Of a DNA stretch of 64,000 nucleotides, positions 10,531-20,959 are shown piece by piece. The DNA lies in NCBI GenBank assembly GCA_944548615.1, contig OX155952.1:38143850-38207849 (forward strand), in the 5' to 3' direction. Origin of the DNA: Micropterix aruncella. Taxonomy: Eukaryota; Arthropoda; Insecta; Lepidoptera; Micropterigidae. Position 1 is the stretch's first letter, and every line of letters starts with the position of its first letter. Under the pieces are notes generated by a model, which had not been told where the DNA came from, made no database searches, and saw only the letters and a program-made list of their open reading frames with translations. Both the position numbers and the translations under genes were made by a program.

Positions 10531-11754
10531 GTTTGGCCAACACCACCCAGCACCAACTGCACGGAACCAGTAGGAACTTAATCAAATGAACAATCGATAG
10601 TACGACGGTCACTGGATTCTAGGCGCTTTCAAAACAAGTTTCTTTACAAACATATGAAATTAGCGCCCTCCTTAATTGCCGCCCTGGGCAAGTATCCCGG
10701 TGACCCCCCCCCCCCCCTCCCTCCTATATCAGTGGCTTAACGCACTTACTGTGAATATAGAAACCCTTCGTGAACTCGGTACCTAATACTCTTGTATTCA
10801 GATTAATCCATAGAAGACAAAAGCACGGCTAATAATTTCTTATACAAGTGAACCAAGATGTTATTCCGCTTCGCTACGAATTTCTTTTGGCTTTTTCAGC
10901 ACTTGCTCATCATTCGCAAATAAATGATTAAGATTGAAAATATTAATTAAAAAGAAGGGTTGTTGTGACAAGGGCATAAAGAAGCCGCGACTCATTTTAA
11001 ACGATCCGAACGAATTATAGCAATAATTTATAAGGTTTAACGAAGGTTTACCTACCTAGTGATAAATATATTGCCGTCATCAGACCAGAATACTAAATTG
11101 ATTAAATACACCATTAATGGGAGTCTAATAGTTTAAAAACCTACTGGATGGGTAAATATATAAATTACAAAAAAAAAACACAAAAAAAAATGGTTTGAGT
11201 TCAAAAAATCATTTTGAGTGGATTTCTCAGTACAGTCCTTACTCGATGCATATGATAATTTTTGGAATTGTCTGTCAAGCTAGGGTGATTCCTGCAGTTT
11301 TTTGTTATGCTTGCAGTTTCGAACCCGTGTTATTTCTAAATATACTCGTCGATCGTTACAGTTTAATTTTTACAATCGGCCGTTTACAAACCACCGTTTT
11401 TTGAAATGACACGCTTAGGAAATTGTCTAATGAGCGGTGTGAACCGTAGCACTATCTTGATGAAACAATATGCCATTGTTTTTGTCCGCTCATAAGATGT
11501 CTTGAAGCATTGTTCAATACTTCCCTTTTCCACTCTGGCGAGCGGACAGCAATAATTTTTGAAGCACTTTTCAGCAATCCCCATTGATTGTAACGTTTGC
11601 AGTGGCAGCATTTTTAAAGACGAAATACGAGAAATAAATGTGGGTTTAACAAACCGGAAGTCAACGACTCTCAAAACATAAAAATACATATTGTTTAGAA
11701 GAATAAATTTTTTGAATTATGCAAATTAGTACCAAAATTCACAGTGGCCCTAAT
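10531..11754. other. Unassigned; poly-C tract and AT-rich sequence
   Basis: A C run of about 14 bases lies near 10706-10719. A 101-codon minus-strand frame (11689 to 11384) is open but matches no family I know and has no coding-like context, so I do not call it a gene. Confidence 0.4.
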
Positions 11755-12090
11755 AATATGACCGCTCTCTGTACAAACGACACAAATACTATTTAAAGTC
11801 ATAATATTTAAAGTCATATATAATTAAATAGTAAAGCCTCCAAAAGCGGCGACGTTTGCGATGCATCACTCTGCCAAATTTCGAAATCGGAGGCCCACGG
11901 CGTCCCGCATTTGCAACTTGATTTTTAAATTGAATGAGATGACGCGAGTTCGAAATTAAAATTTGTATTGCGTTGCGTCTCATATTAACAGAAATTTTCG
12001 CCAATTGTTCATCGACTTTTTTAATGAAATGAATATTCAGATGAAATAAGTCCCTGGTTACTTGCCAGGATAGTCTTGGTGTGACCAAAC
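11755..12090. repeat. Dispersed ~340-370-bp repeat, copy 1
   Basis: Aligns in the same orientation with 25440-25790: shared blocks are ATTAAATAGTAA, CACGGCGwCCCGCATTTGCAA (w = T or A), TTCGAAATT, GTCGCATATTAACAG-like, and GAAATGAATATTCA then ATGAAATAAGTCCCTG. About four bases in five match. A minus-strand frame open here (12088 to 11789) is broken in the other copy, so coding is not supported. Family unknown. Confidence 0.6.
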
Positions 12091-12647
12091 CGATTTTTTA
12101 AATACATAATAGAGAAAATCGCGAAAGGCATTACTTTTTCAGGATTACGTTACCCCACTTAGAAATCATACGCCTAGTGAATATCTGTTTTCGCATCGTT
12201 ACTCCATCATTGCATTTTATATAAGGACACCACAGCATAACAGCGTCTCTAAAGTAGGATACAATGACGTCATTATCGCATGTCCCCTATGAGCGAGTCT
12301 ATTAAAGTCGTTTCGTTAATATCCCGTGACGTCAAGGCCGGGTGCTGGACGCACCGCCAAAGCTTTGTGTTCAACGTCAACGGCAAGGTAGTCATTACCG
12401 AAACTGACATAACCAAGCAGACAGTTAATTTACCACTCGGACTGCAATATCAAAGATTCTAGGGATGTAATCTCCCGGAAGTACGGCATGTTCGTAAATA
12501 TTTTAATGAATTTCCCCTTTGTGCCATAATATGTATAATACGACATACAGCACAATGCCAATGTGTGGGTGTTATTACAGTTGATAAACGCGCAAATAGC
12601 AAGCTTGTTTTGATATTTTCAATTTATGGTTACGTGTAAACGAATCA
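12091..12647. other. Unassigned sequence
   Basis: A 60-codon plus-strand frame (12280-12462) begins at an ATG and is compositionally coding-like, but I recognise no domain and see no splice context. The stretch ends in the 13-bp duplication of the following R660 copy. Confidence 0.35.
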
Positions 12648-12660
12648 GCAACTAAGAGCA

Positions 12661-13328
12661 TCTTGAGGTGTCGACTACAACGGGCGAGCCCGTCACCACA
12701 GGACGTTTTAACGATTAGTCGTTCTATCGACCTGCAGTGAGCGTAGAAGACTTTGGACAAAAACAATCCAACGTCTAGCTACGCCACAACCCGTAAGAGA
12801 CCAACGCCTTACCGCGAGTTAGCCAGGAATAAACCCAGCGGGCTCGAGATACTCGCGCCCTTACTTCCAATCGTGACCAGATTTCTCCGGTCTCTCGATT
12901 GGTTCCGAGTTCGAGGTCGCTTGCGCGGTCCTCTCCCTTACGAAGCGGTGAAACGGAGTACACCGAATCTATCGCGGACCAAGGCGTCCTTTGCCCGGCT
13001 CTGAACCGGGATCGGATGGCCAATGGTCATTTCAAGAGCAGTCGCCGTAAGGTACGCAACCACCCCCGCTCTATAGGAAACAATACAGTTCCCAGACTCC
13101 CCCGACTATTAGTCGGAGAGCACAATCGATTGGCTTGCGCCGCACGGTGCGCAGACCGTCCAGGAGCGCCAGAGGTTTGATTCCCAGGGGAAACTGGTTG
13201 AAACAGTGTCCTACCCAGGTTCGCACCCCGTGCGTGGAGGCCGTCGGATGGGTGTTGACCCGTGAGTGTGACCGACCCTGAACACATGGGTCATCGTGGC
13301 CAACTCATCATGGGCCCGTTAGCTCCCA
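12661..13328 (-). repeat. R660 repeat family, full-length copy (668 bp)
   Basis: Flanked by the 13-bp target duplication GCAACTAAGAGCA (12648-12660 and 13332-13344, the right copy being part of a short local tandem of the same motif). Read in sense (minus) it runs from TGGGAGCTAACGGGCCCATG to GTCGACACCTCAAGA. It is nearly identical to the copies at 9644 and 49244. Conserved landmarks: GGTGCGAACCTGGGTAGGAC, CCTATAGAGCGGGGGTGG, GGTCCGCGATAGATTCGGTG and the 3' two-hairpin module. Frames open in several phases across the copies are probably incidental. Confidence 0.75.
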
Positions 13329-13751
13329 AGAGCAACTAAGAGCAACTAAGAGCAGGCACAGATACGTTAGATGAAATGTTTTATTATGGAAAATATCTAT
13401 TTAACCTATCGGAAGCCGGCCTATGCGTGCAAAAATGGCGCCGCACATTTTTAAGCCTATTTTGCGTATTGCTACTAATAATATGTCTTTTTTATGTATT
13501 GTCTCTTGTTGTCTAATAATTAATCTTGTTAGTAATGATAATATATACGTACGAGGTGTGTTCAGAAAATAACAGATTTTTTTTACATTTCGCGGGTTTG
13601 GAGAGTCCGATTGCCAATTTTTTTTAATTATGTTGGTATACTTGCCCCTGAAGTATGATAAAATTTTCAGCTGTATTCATTATTTACTTTGTCTGTGGCA
13701 GCCGCTGAGGTTAGACATGTTTTTATGAGCTCCACGATTTTCGTTTGTTAA

Positions 13752-13992
13752 CCCCTCAAATGTGAGGCGTCCCTTAAGGGATGCCTTGGCAAAATGTATA
13801 CAAAATATATATAAATTTATATAAATGTAAATATAAATGTAAATGTGCGCCGCTTTATAGTAATCCGCTCTATAGTAATGCTATAGCTCTATAGTAAACC
13901 CCGCTCTATGTAAATGTAAATGTAAATGTAAATATAAATTTATATACATTTTGCCGTAGGCAACCCGTGCTAATCGCCATTCATTTGAGGGG
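13752..13992. mobile_element. piggyBac-like MITE (241 bp) inside the mariner leader
   Basis: Flanked by TTAA on both sides (13748-13751, 13993-13996) with terminal inverted repeat CCCCTCAAATG / CATTTGAGGGG. A second inner inverted block (GGCAAAATGTATA / TATACATTTTGCC) extends the symmetry. TTAA plus CCC...GGG is the piggyBac hallmark. The interior holds short ATGTAAATGTAAAT-type repeats. No ORF. Confidence 0.75.
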
Positions 13993-14001
13993 TTAAAAGG
14001 A

Positions 14002-14295
14002 ATGGATCAAAGAATTTGTATCAAATTTTGCGTAAAAAAAATAATAAATTGTAAAAAAGTATGTGAAATAACATATGCCTATGGTGAGTCTTCTATGAGT
14101 AAAACAAGAGTTTACGAGTGGTATAAGCATTTCCAAGAAGGCCGTGAAGACGTTGAAGATGACGAATGCCCAGGACGCTCCAGCACATCAACAATCGATG
14201 AAAACAGGGAAAAAGTGAAAGAAATGGTTATGGACGATCGCCGAATCACAATCAGAGAAGTCGCTGATAATAGCATATCGAGGCTCATACCATGA
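14002..14295 (+). pseudogene. mariner transposase, N-terminal DNA-binding domain only
   Basis: Starts at a genuine ATG and gives about 90 residues of the mariner-type paired helix-turn-helix N-terminus. The diagnostic block is SKTRVYEWYKHFQEGREDVE, followed by a DDECPGRSSTST-like linker and a second helical segment ending ITIREVADNS. This domain binds the TIRs. The DD(34)D catalytic domain (about 250 further residues) is missing. The last residues (ISRLIP, then stop) are read from the left arm of the snap-back palindrome at 14266-14323. The frame is open up to that point, so the truncation looks structural, not decay. Confidence 0.8.
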
Positions 14296-14323
14296 AATGT
14301 ATGAGCCTCGATATGCTATTATC
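14266..14323. repeat. Perfect 25-bp snap-back palindrome at the mariner break point
   Basis: The arm at 14266-14290 (GATAATAGCATATCGAGGCT then CATAC) is exactly inverted at 14299-14323, with an 8-base loop CATGAAAT. The left arm is mariner coding sequence, so the right arm is a copied-back strand. Confidence 0.9.
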
Positions 14324-14339
14324 GAGGCTCTGAAATAAA

Positions 14340-15035
14340 ATAAAAATCTCGGATCGGCTTTGTTCTCGGGTCGGCTTAACTCACGATTCAGCTCCTATTC
14401 AGAAGCCTCCTTGTGCGGAAGACTACCCCGGTTAAAACTCTCGCGTCTTAGGCCTCACAAGCTGTTGGACCAATTTCTCCTGGTGGGATTTCATCCCGGC
14501 CCTACCTTTCGGCGATGCTAATCGGTTGTGCACTCTGACTAATTGCTGAAGAAGTCTGGAAACTACGTAAACATACTGTCTCCTAAGCAGCGGGGGTAGA
14601 TGTTGAGCTGCTGTCATGCCACTCTTGAAATGACCTTGAGTCACCCGATCCCGCGTGGCACTACGGGCAAAGGACGCCCAGGTCCGCGATAAATTCAAAT
14701 TGATTTACCGCTGTTATACATCAGGTAGAAGCCGCGTAAGCGACTTCGCACACGTAACCAGTAGGGAGGACGGAAGTATCCTAAAGGTTAACTCCAGACG
14801 TAGATATCCTACCAAAACTGGTAGTTAGTGGGCGAGGCTGCACACTGTTTACCTTTCCCGATGCCTTGCGGTAAGACGTTGGCCTCTAACGTGCTTGTTG
14901 GCGGAGCTAGACAGTAGATTGTCATGTCCCTAAATCTTCTACGTTCATCCCACGGCTGAAATAACGATCAAATATCGTTATACCAGCCTGGGGTGATGGG
15001 TTCGCTCATCGTAGCCGACACCGCCCTACTGTTTT
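14340..15035 (+). repeat. R660 repeat family, diverged near-full-length copy
   Basis: Shares the full order of landmarks with the younger copies (GGGTCGGCTTAACTCACG, GCCTCC, TGTGCACTCTGACTAATTGC, GCAGCGGGGGTAGATGTTG, GGTCCGCGATAAATTC, GCGTAAGCGACTTCGCA, GGCGGAGCTAGACAGTAG, then the 3' module). The module retains both hairpins: AACGATCAAATATCGTT and GATGGGTTCGCTCATC. It lies directly after the truncated mariner. No target duplication could be assigned. Confidence 0.65.
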
Positions 15036-16387
15036 AAACCTCTGTAGTAAACCTCTGTTGGGCTTGGGCGTAACTTGATGACTGGATTTGGTGATAACAT
15101 TTTGTGATACCTCTGGTATGATCGACATTTGCTTTGTACATTGTAGTCTAACAATTGATCAACTGACAATTTTAGTCTAATTTGTTTAAAATATTATATC
15201 TATAAAATAACAATTAGATCTATTATTATTATTATTAGTGTTTAAATTTTAAATAGTTAGTAGTATCTTTTAATAGCTACATAATAAACTCTATTCTAAT
15301 AAGTCAGCTCGCAATCCATATTAGGTCGTAAATCGCACATGTTGGAAAAAAACGTATGTCTAGATAGATTTCTGACAGGCCTAACATATTGCATAGGATT
15401 GGGATGAAACAATTTGTCGCTTTTTTTAAATGGTGCTTTATTACACGATATGAAATATTAAAAAAAATATTTCATTCTCAGGAAGTTAAAACTTCCTGAG
15501 ATAGTGGGCTCACTCCTAGCAATCGATAAATTTGGCTGTTAAAGCACACAGTGTGCAAGTGCGCGTTAACGGGCTATTGATGATTTTGAAATTTGAAATG
15601 GGTAATGAAACAATTTTAATGCTACAGTTTTTTTTTATTACAACCCTGTGTAATCTTAGTTGCAATGTTATGTATTAGACGGCAGGGTACTGACAACTCA
15701 GCATGTACTAGTAGATAGTTTATTAGATAATACGCTCTGGCAATGTGCCACGCTTCTTTTCGTTGTTCCCATTATTTATATCGACTGCACTTGCTTAAAT
15801 CAGTGTTACGAGTAACAATACTAACTCCAGGCATTCGCCTTCGATTTATAATGTAGTTGTTATATTCTTTCGCGTTCGCAAAAGCATCCACACAATTGTC
15901 TTAACTTGGAAATGAGAGAACTGTTTTGGCATTCCCCCTCGCGAGTTCTGTTGAATAAGGCGTATCCTCCGCCCACCCCCCCTCCCCTCTCAACCTATCA
16001 GCACTGGACACAGATTAATCTTATTCACACAGATATGCCGCGAGTAGGAATTCGACGAGTCGACGCGCTCCTTGCATACAGAGAAGCGAGTCATTTTCAT
16101 CACGACTACAGAAAACCACAAAGTAGCATCTCTTAGAACAAAGTTGAAATCGAAGCAAGCTACCTCACGAGTCCTAAAGCCTCGCATATGGTCGCCATAT
16201 ATCTACTACTCCGCCGACGCAGATGTTCAAACTTTCGAGAAATTCGCCAACCTTCAGCCACGCGTAACGACAACCAAAGACGTTTGTTGACACGCATCCC
16301 TCTGCTCACTTATCTCGCACCCTATAGCCGCAACGCCCTGTCGCTCAAGAGTACGTCTACTATTCTCTTAGTATACTGTGTCATGAC
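15036..16387. other. Unassigned sequence; possible tiny R660 fragment
   Basis: At about 15482-15530 AACTTCCTGAGATAGTGGGC resembles the R660 3' end but is too short to be certain. The region 16040-16370 is GC-richer and resembles a promoter or LTR in composition, but no partner repeat, TG...CA ends or frame was found. Confidence 0.35.
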
Positions 16388-16391
16388 TTAA

Positions 16392-16703
16392 CCCGTTGAG
16401 TATGAGTCAACCAAATCTGGTCGCGAAACAATTATCCGTTGAGTACGAGTCGACCAAATCTGGTCGCGCGTTTTTTTCACTTCTTTGACGTTCTCATATT
16501 TATTCATAATTATCTAATTGTTTTACAAAATGATATTTCAATATTCTATATTCGAAATTTCAATGCAATCATTGTGCAGTAGTTCTTTTTATGATTGGTG
16601 TAGTAGTTTCGTAGTTATAGTACAAGTCGAGCGCCGTCGATGTCGCCGAAAATCCTGCAAAAGAGACAGATGCATCCATGAAAATACCCATTTACTCCAA
16701 GGG
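16392..16703 (+). mobile_element. piggyBac-like MITE, CCCGTTGAG family, copy 1
   Basis: TTAA flanks at 16388-16391 and 16704-16707. Ends CCCGTTGAG... and ...CTCCAAGGG. The left side holds a tandem duplication of GTTGAGTAYGAGTCRACCAAA (21 bases, twice within 80 bp). The same body recurs at 24464-24769 (reverse) and 60744-61049. No transposase. Confidence 0.8.
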
Positions 16704-16707
16704 TTAA

Positions 16708-17843
16708 GGTATTATGGACAGCGCTGACCGTTATTTGGAACCTCAGGTTTCAAAATCTCCGTCACTCTTTGCTGGTTTTTTGTTGCCTCTTTGTTTTGTA
16801 GATTAGGAGTGCATGCCCTAATTTACGTTTTGTCTATTTAAATTTATTTAAATATATACTTATAGCCGTTAAGGCGATATTAAATTACTGTGATAAATTA
16901 GATATAACATATACGACCAAAGCAGCAATCTAAATAAATATTGTAAATAACCTCAAAAAACAATAATACTCGTAATATTTACAAAAATAAATTTCAGAAA
17001 TCAATATGTTATTATATTACAATAAAAACGCTCTATAATAATTACATGTAACATAATTGGAATAATCTTTAAAAAAACAATAATATTAATTAGCAAAATA
17101 AATGTCATGAAATAATATGTGTTAATATTCCTCGAGTTCGATCCTTAAGGGGTTGGAGGAGGTTGCAACACATAACTAAAACAAGCAATGGTGTCCTCCA
17201 AGTCATATTCCATAAACCGTTTTCCTATTTCATTTAACACTTATTCATAGTAAAACAATGAAAATCTAGTCCATAATACACTTGTAAATTAATTAATAGC
17301 TCTATTAATATTTCTCTGATGTGAGGCAATATGGGATGGATTAAACATAATAAAAAACACGTAGAAAGATCAATTATAATCAATATACATATTACTAAAA
17401 AAAACAATCCTGGCCTGCCAAATATATTGCATAATCCTTTTTGCGTATTTCAATTATTTTTTCTTCCAAGTTAAAGCAATTAAAAATGAATACGTAAGTC
17501 ACATACATAATCAATACATAGCTCTTTTATTTATTCAATAATTCAGGGTATTACTGGATAGTTTAAAAAGATTTTAAAAATTGATTGTGTCTCCCCAATA
17601 CTTTCCCGGCAAGCAGACAACCCCCCCCCCCCCCTCGTGAAATACCTCTCAACCCCAACCCCTTATTCAGCACCCCCAAACTCCTCAACCCCCATTAACC
17701 CTCAACCCCCTCCCTCACAACTCCCCCCCCCCTCTGACCACCAACCCGATAGTGATTGTGTCAAGTGACTATGATAGCAATAGTAGTATATTTTAGTATT
17801 TTGTAGTATTTCCGTAGTAAAAAATGGCTATTTTCCTAAATAA
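16708..17843. other. AT-rich sequence ending in a C-rich tract
   Basis: About 17619-17745 is strongly C-rich on this strand (runs of 16 and 12 C with interspersed CCCCAA-like words). The remainder is A/T-rich with no frame. The C-rich tract precedes a dispersed repeat whose other copy (25140-25412) is also next to a long C run. Confidence 0.5.
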
Positions 17844-18075
17844 GGCGGTTTTCGGCCCTACCTTTGTACCGAATTTCAAATATCTAGCTGCAATATTTGG
17901 AGATTGAAGTATGACTAGAGCGCCCTCTGGTGGACCGATTTTAATTACAATCTTTTCAACTCTTGCTATGACCGATTGAGGCCTACATGCGAAATTTCAG
18001 CTCAACCGGATGAAGCGTTTAGTATACACTCCCAGACACAAACAGACACACAGACTCACAGACAGTCTTCAGTCA
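17844..18075 (+). repeat. Dispersed ~240-260-bp repeat, copy 1
   Basis: Matches 25140-25412 in inverted orientation: GAAGTATGACTAGAGCGCCC / TCTGGTGG, TTACAATCTTTTCAACTCTTG, GAAATTTCAGC and the CACAGAC-rich end. Roughly two thirds to three quarters of positions agree. It ends in an ACAGACACACAGACTCACAG microsatellite-like tail. Resembles a common lepidopteran SINE or LINE tail; class not resolved. Confidence 0.6.
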
Positions 18076-18837
18076 GGAAATGGTCCTAATCATCTTAGGG
18101 GGTGTCAACATGGATATTTCCCTCTTCATATGGATTTTTTTAGACTGTTGACAATACTGTCCCTAGTGCAGGTAAAGTATAACGCCAACATATCATTATT
18201 CTGCCCCCGGTGCTTAACGCATGTGATGCATTATCTTTACACTCAGATTTCATTCCTAATCTGTGCTCGCTGGGCCATCTAAGGAGGTCACGATTCTTCG
18301 GAACGCAGGGCGACTGGACAACCAACTCTGGGGGAGCGTGATAACTCAATGACAGTTACGACACTAAACTCTTCAATACATATAAAACTACGCGACTCGC
18401 TGCGAAGAAAACAACTAAGTAGCTGACATTCGACTTTATCGCTAACGCGTTCTCACTTTTCGGTATCATTCTCCGGGTTCTTTATTCTTTTATTACCTAT
18501 CTCGAGGGAGCGATCCCCGTGACACAATACGGGATCGAGTCCTTCACAATATTTCCCTATAAATATTAATCGTTACGAACCACTCTAATATAACGCTCGG
18601 AGTCGAAATATTACCAGTCTCAAATACTTCGTGGGGTTATGCTATTTTTAATTTTAAAAAAGAAATCTCAAAATAAAATGCTTTTTTATAACTGTTTAAT
18701 AATAAATTTAATGATATGTTTAAGTTAAAACCAGTATTTATAATATCGTGATAGTAAATCATTTACTATATCCACGCTAATAATTTAAAAAAAAACATAA
18801 AATAAAAGGATTTCATTTCTTTTCCTAAAATAGATGG
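18076..18837. other. Unassigned sequence
   Basis: No repeat partner, TIR or convincing frame was identified. Composition is mixed, GC-richer up to about 18540 and AT-rich after that. Confidence 0.4.
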
Positions 18838-19011
18838 ATTTGATATAATGCATATAATTTACATATTAATTTAAAACTTTAAATAATTTTGACATTTCAA
18901 TTCGGTTTTCTAAATTTTTGGTTATTTCTAGATTATTATCGCATATATAGATAACCTACATAACTCCTATGCATTGAATTTTAAACCAACTATGTCAACA
19001 AGTAAATATAT
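18838..19011 (+). repeat. ~175-bp direct repeat, left copy
   Basis: Matches 20515-20695: shared TTTCAATTCGGTTTTCTA, TGGTTATTTCTAGAT and AAACCAACTATGT. The two copies bracket the Harbinger element and the reverse MITE. Confidence 0.65.
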
Positions 19012-19376
19012 TAAGGGCCGATTTTTCAATAGTCAGATAAACTGTCTAATAAGTATCTAAGGAATAATTTTATCTGTTGATTTATTCGTCGAATAACATT
19101 AGCGAGTTTTTCAATCATTAAATAACTGTCAAATAGTTATTGGAAGATTTTTCGCTATGTTGGCAGTACACTAACTTCAGACAATACACGAAAAGCGAGA
19201 CAGAATGATTGAACAACTCTATATGCTAGAGCGACAAGCCCTTAAAAAATATTTATTTGACATTTGATTTCAACATAATCAGTGAACATAACCTCGAATT
19301 GCGCGCTTCGTCTGTTTGTCGTCTGCGTCTTTCGTGAATTTGCCAGTTTGTCGTTTAAAAAATTAAATGGAAACTA

Positions 19377-19414
19377 AGACCTATCTCGTTTTAATAATAA
19401 AACGAGATAGGTCT
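19377..19414. repeat. 17-bp palindrome at the Harbinger break point
   Basis: AGACCTATCTCGTTTTA (19377-19393) is exactly inverted at 19398-19414, with loop AATA. Outside this the arms continue imperfectly (ACTAAG / CTGTTAGT). One arm is transposase coding sequence, as in the mariner at 14266. Confidence 0.85.
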
Positions 19415-19825
19415 GTTAGTTTCACGACGAGTAATTGCATGATAGGTGGTACACATTGATTGCTATAACAAACAAAGAATATTTTTTTGAGGTAGGCCCA
19501 TTTTGTAAGAATTTTGCTTGCCGCATAATAGAATGTAAAGGTACTATACCTGTACATAAAGTATATACTTAGTAAGGGCATATGTATAAGCATGAACTAA
19601 CCTTTCTGTATTGTGTTTAATTTGGTCTTCAATCAATGCCAGCAGATACTGGACAGTTTCTTTTTGTAGTATGAATCTTCGTTTAAATTCCACATTATCC
19701 CACTGTACAAAATTATCAGGTCTGTCTCTCACTACTCTTTGTTTTCTCAGAACCGAATTTAAGTGATTATAAATTTCTGCTTCTTCTTCAATAGCGACGT
19801 CATCTAACACATCGAATAAATCCAT
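19402..19825 (-). pseudogene. Harbinger transposase (HARBI1-like), N-terminal part with one intron
   Basis: I start it at the ATG at 19825 (MDLFDVLDDVAIEEEAE), not at the upstream TTG frame, because the acidic MDLFD... start is typical. Exon 1 (19825-19602) includes FKRRFILQKETVQYLLALIE, the conserved HARBI1 N-terminal helix block. A consensus donor AAAG|GTTAGT at 19601 and acceptor TTTGTTATAG ending at 19463 define a 139-bp intron. The next exon resumes with a PPIMQLLVVKL block, matching the family's L-x-PILQLLITLRF segment. Reading ends at about 19402, where a palindrome begins. The DDE nuclease core is missing, so it cannot be active. Confidence 0.7.
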
Positions 19826-20088
19826 TTTCAACGCAAAAGATCGCCAGAAATTATCACAACCTAACCTCTTACTGTCAAAATCAGTTTGATGGATCAATTT
19901 ATTGGACGAATAACTCGTTATCTGACCCTCGGAGCAGCGAGTAAATTTATTCAGCGAATAGTATCTTTATTCCTTTGATAACTGTTAACTGACTATTGAA
20001 AAATTAAATTTTGTACTATCTAATGAATACGTCCTATCCCACTGTTTATCTGACGATTGAAAAATCGGCCCTAATAAGAATAAAAAAA

Positions 20089-20470
20089 CACGACTGTTAC
20101 ATTGTATTTATTTATTTTTTAATACAGGTTTTTAGATGAAATATTTGTGGTTTATAAATTTATCCATATAGACAAATGTATATTTTCCGGAACGTACTCA
20201 AACACACCATTCATTTGATGCGAAACACGATATATTTATTTTAATTTATTGACATTTGGAGATTTGTACATTTAGACAACTATTTACTTGATATTTAGAA
20301 TGTAAAGGCATATTATGACACTCGTGATGACATAACGATTCTAACAATACCACTTACTTCTAAATCGGTTCTAGCGCTTAGAAGTTATGGTGAAATAAAG
20401 AAACTGAAAACATACATAGATGAACCCTGAACACATTACCTACACTCCTATTTTGTTGGGCAGTCGTGTA
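20089..20470 (-). mobile_element. MITE, CACGACTGCC-type TIR, copy 3
   Basis: Reverse-orientation relative of 3769-4139 and 4581-4966. The right end GGGCAGTCGTGT is intact, the left end (CACGACTGTTAC) has drifted. The 75 bp beyond the right end (to about 20545) match the sequence left of the copy at 4581. Confidence 0.65.
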
Positions 20471-20514
20471 AAAATAAACATTAAATAGAAGGTTTTAGTT
20501 TATTGCATGCATAG

Positions 20515-20695
20515 GATGCAAATAATATTCATATTGATTTAAAACTGTTAATAATTTCGACGTTTCAATTCGGTTTTCTACGTTTCTGGTTATTTCTAGA
20601 TATTGATCGCATATAATAGGTAACTTACATAACCCTTATGCATTTGAATTTATTTAAAACCAACTATGTTATAAAGTAAGTAGATTGGGCCAAGA
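20515..20695 (+). repeat. ~175-bp direct repeat, right copy
   Basis: Partner of 18838-19011. Both copies end in an AGTAAGTA-like word followed by GGGCC. Confidence 0.65.
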
Positions 20696-20959
20696 GTAAT
20701 AACCGGTTTCATAAATTATTCGTCATTTGGTAAATGCAGCCATTTACTTCACCGTTATGAATTTAATCATAAGACTGGGAATAAAACAGGAGTATAAACG
20801 TAATTACATTTCAGCCGTCACAGCAGCATAGCCAAGTGAATAATAAAAGCTGCAAGTGCTGGAAAGCGAAACATAAATTAACAGTTTTATACATAAGTGA
20901 ATACCGGGCAGTGGTTATTTAAATCGCACAGTCGTCAAATAGGTACTCTCAGACATCGC

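Larger units (their letters stand above)
13552..14295 (+). mobile_element. mariner element, 3'-truncated
   Basis: The left terminus CGAGGTGTGTTCAGAAAATA follows a TA dinucleotide (13550-13551), as expected for Tc1/mariner insertion. A transposase start lies at 14002. The element ends abruptly in a 25-bp palindrome at 14266-14323; no right TIR is seen. The leader is interrupted by a TTAA-flanked MITE at 13752-13992. Confidence 0.7.
19015..20071 (-). mobile_element. PIF/Harbinger element, internally deleted
   Basis: Terminal inverted repeats GGGCCGATTTTTCAATAGTC / GACGATTGAAAAATCGGCCC continue to about 31 bp with two mismatches. The target duplication is TAA (19012-19014, 20072-20074), the TWA-type 3-bp duplication of Harbinger elements. 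It carries the 5' part of a transposase gene on the minus strand that ends in a snap-back palindrome at 19377-19414. The second protein of Harbinger elements (MADF/Myb-like) is absent. Confidence 0.8.

Noticed and set aside
16040..16370. Possible solo LTR or promoter
   Set aside because: GC-richer than its flanks but no TG...CA ends with a target duplication and no second copy in the window.
17619..17745. C-rich tract considered as a telomere-like or G-quadruplex element
   Set aside because: Runs are irregular and not TTAGG-type; probably low-complexity expansion, so only noted in the feature list.
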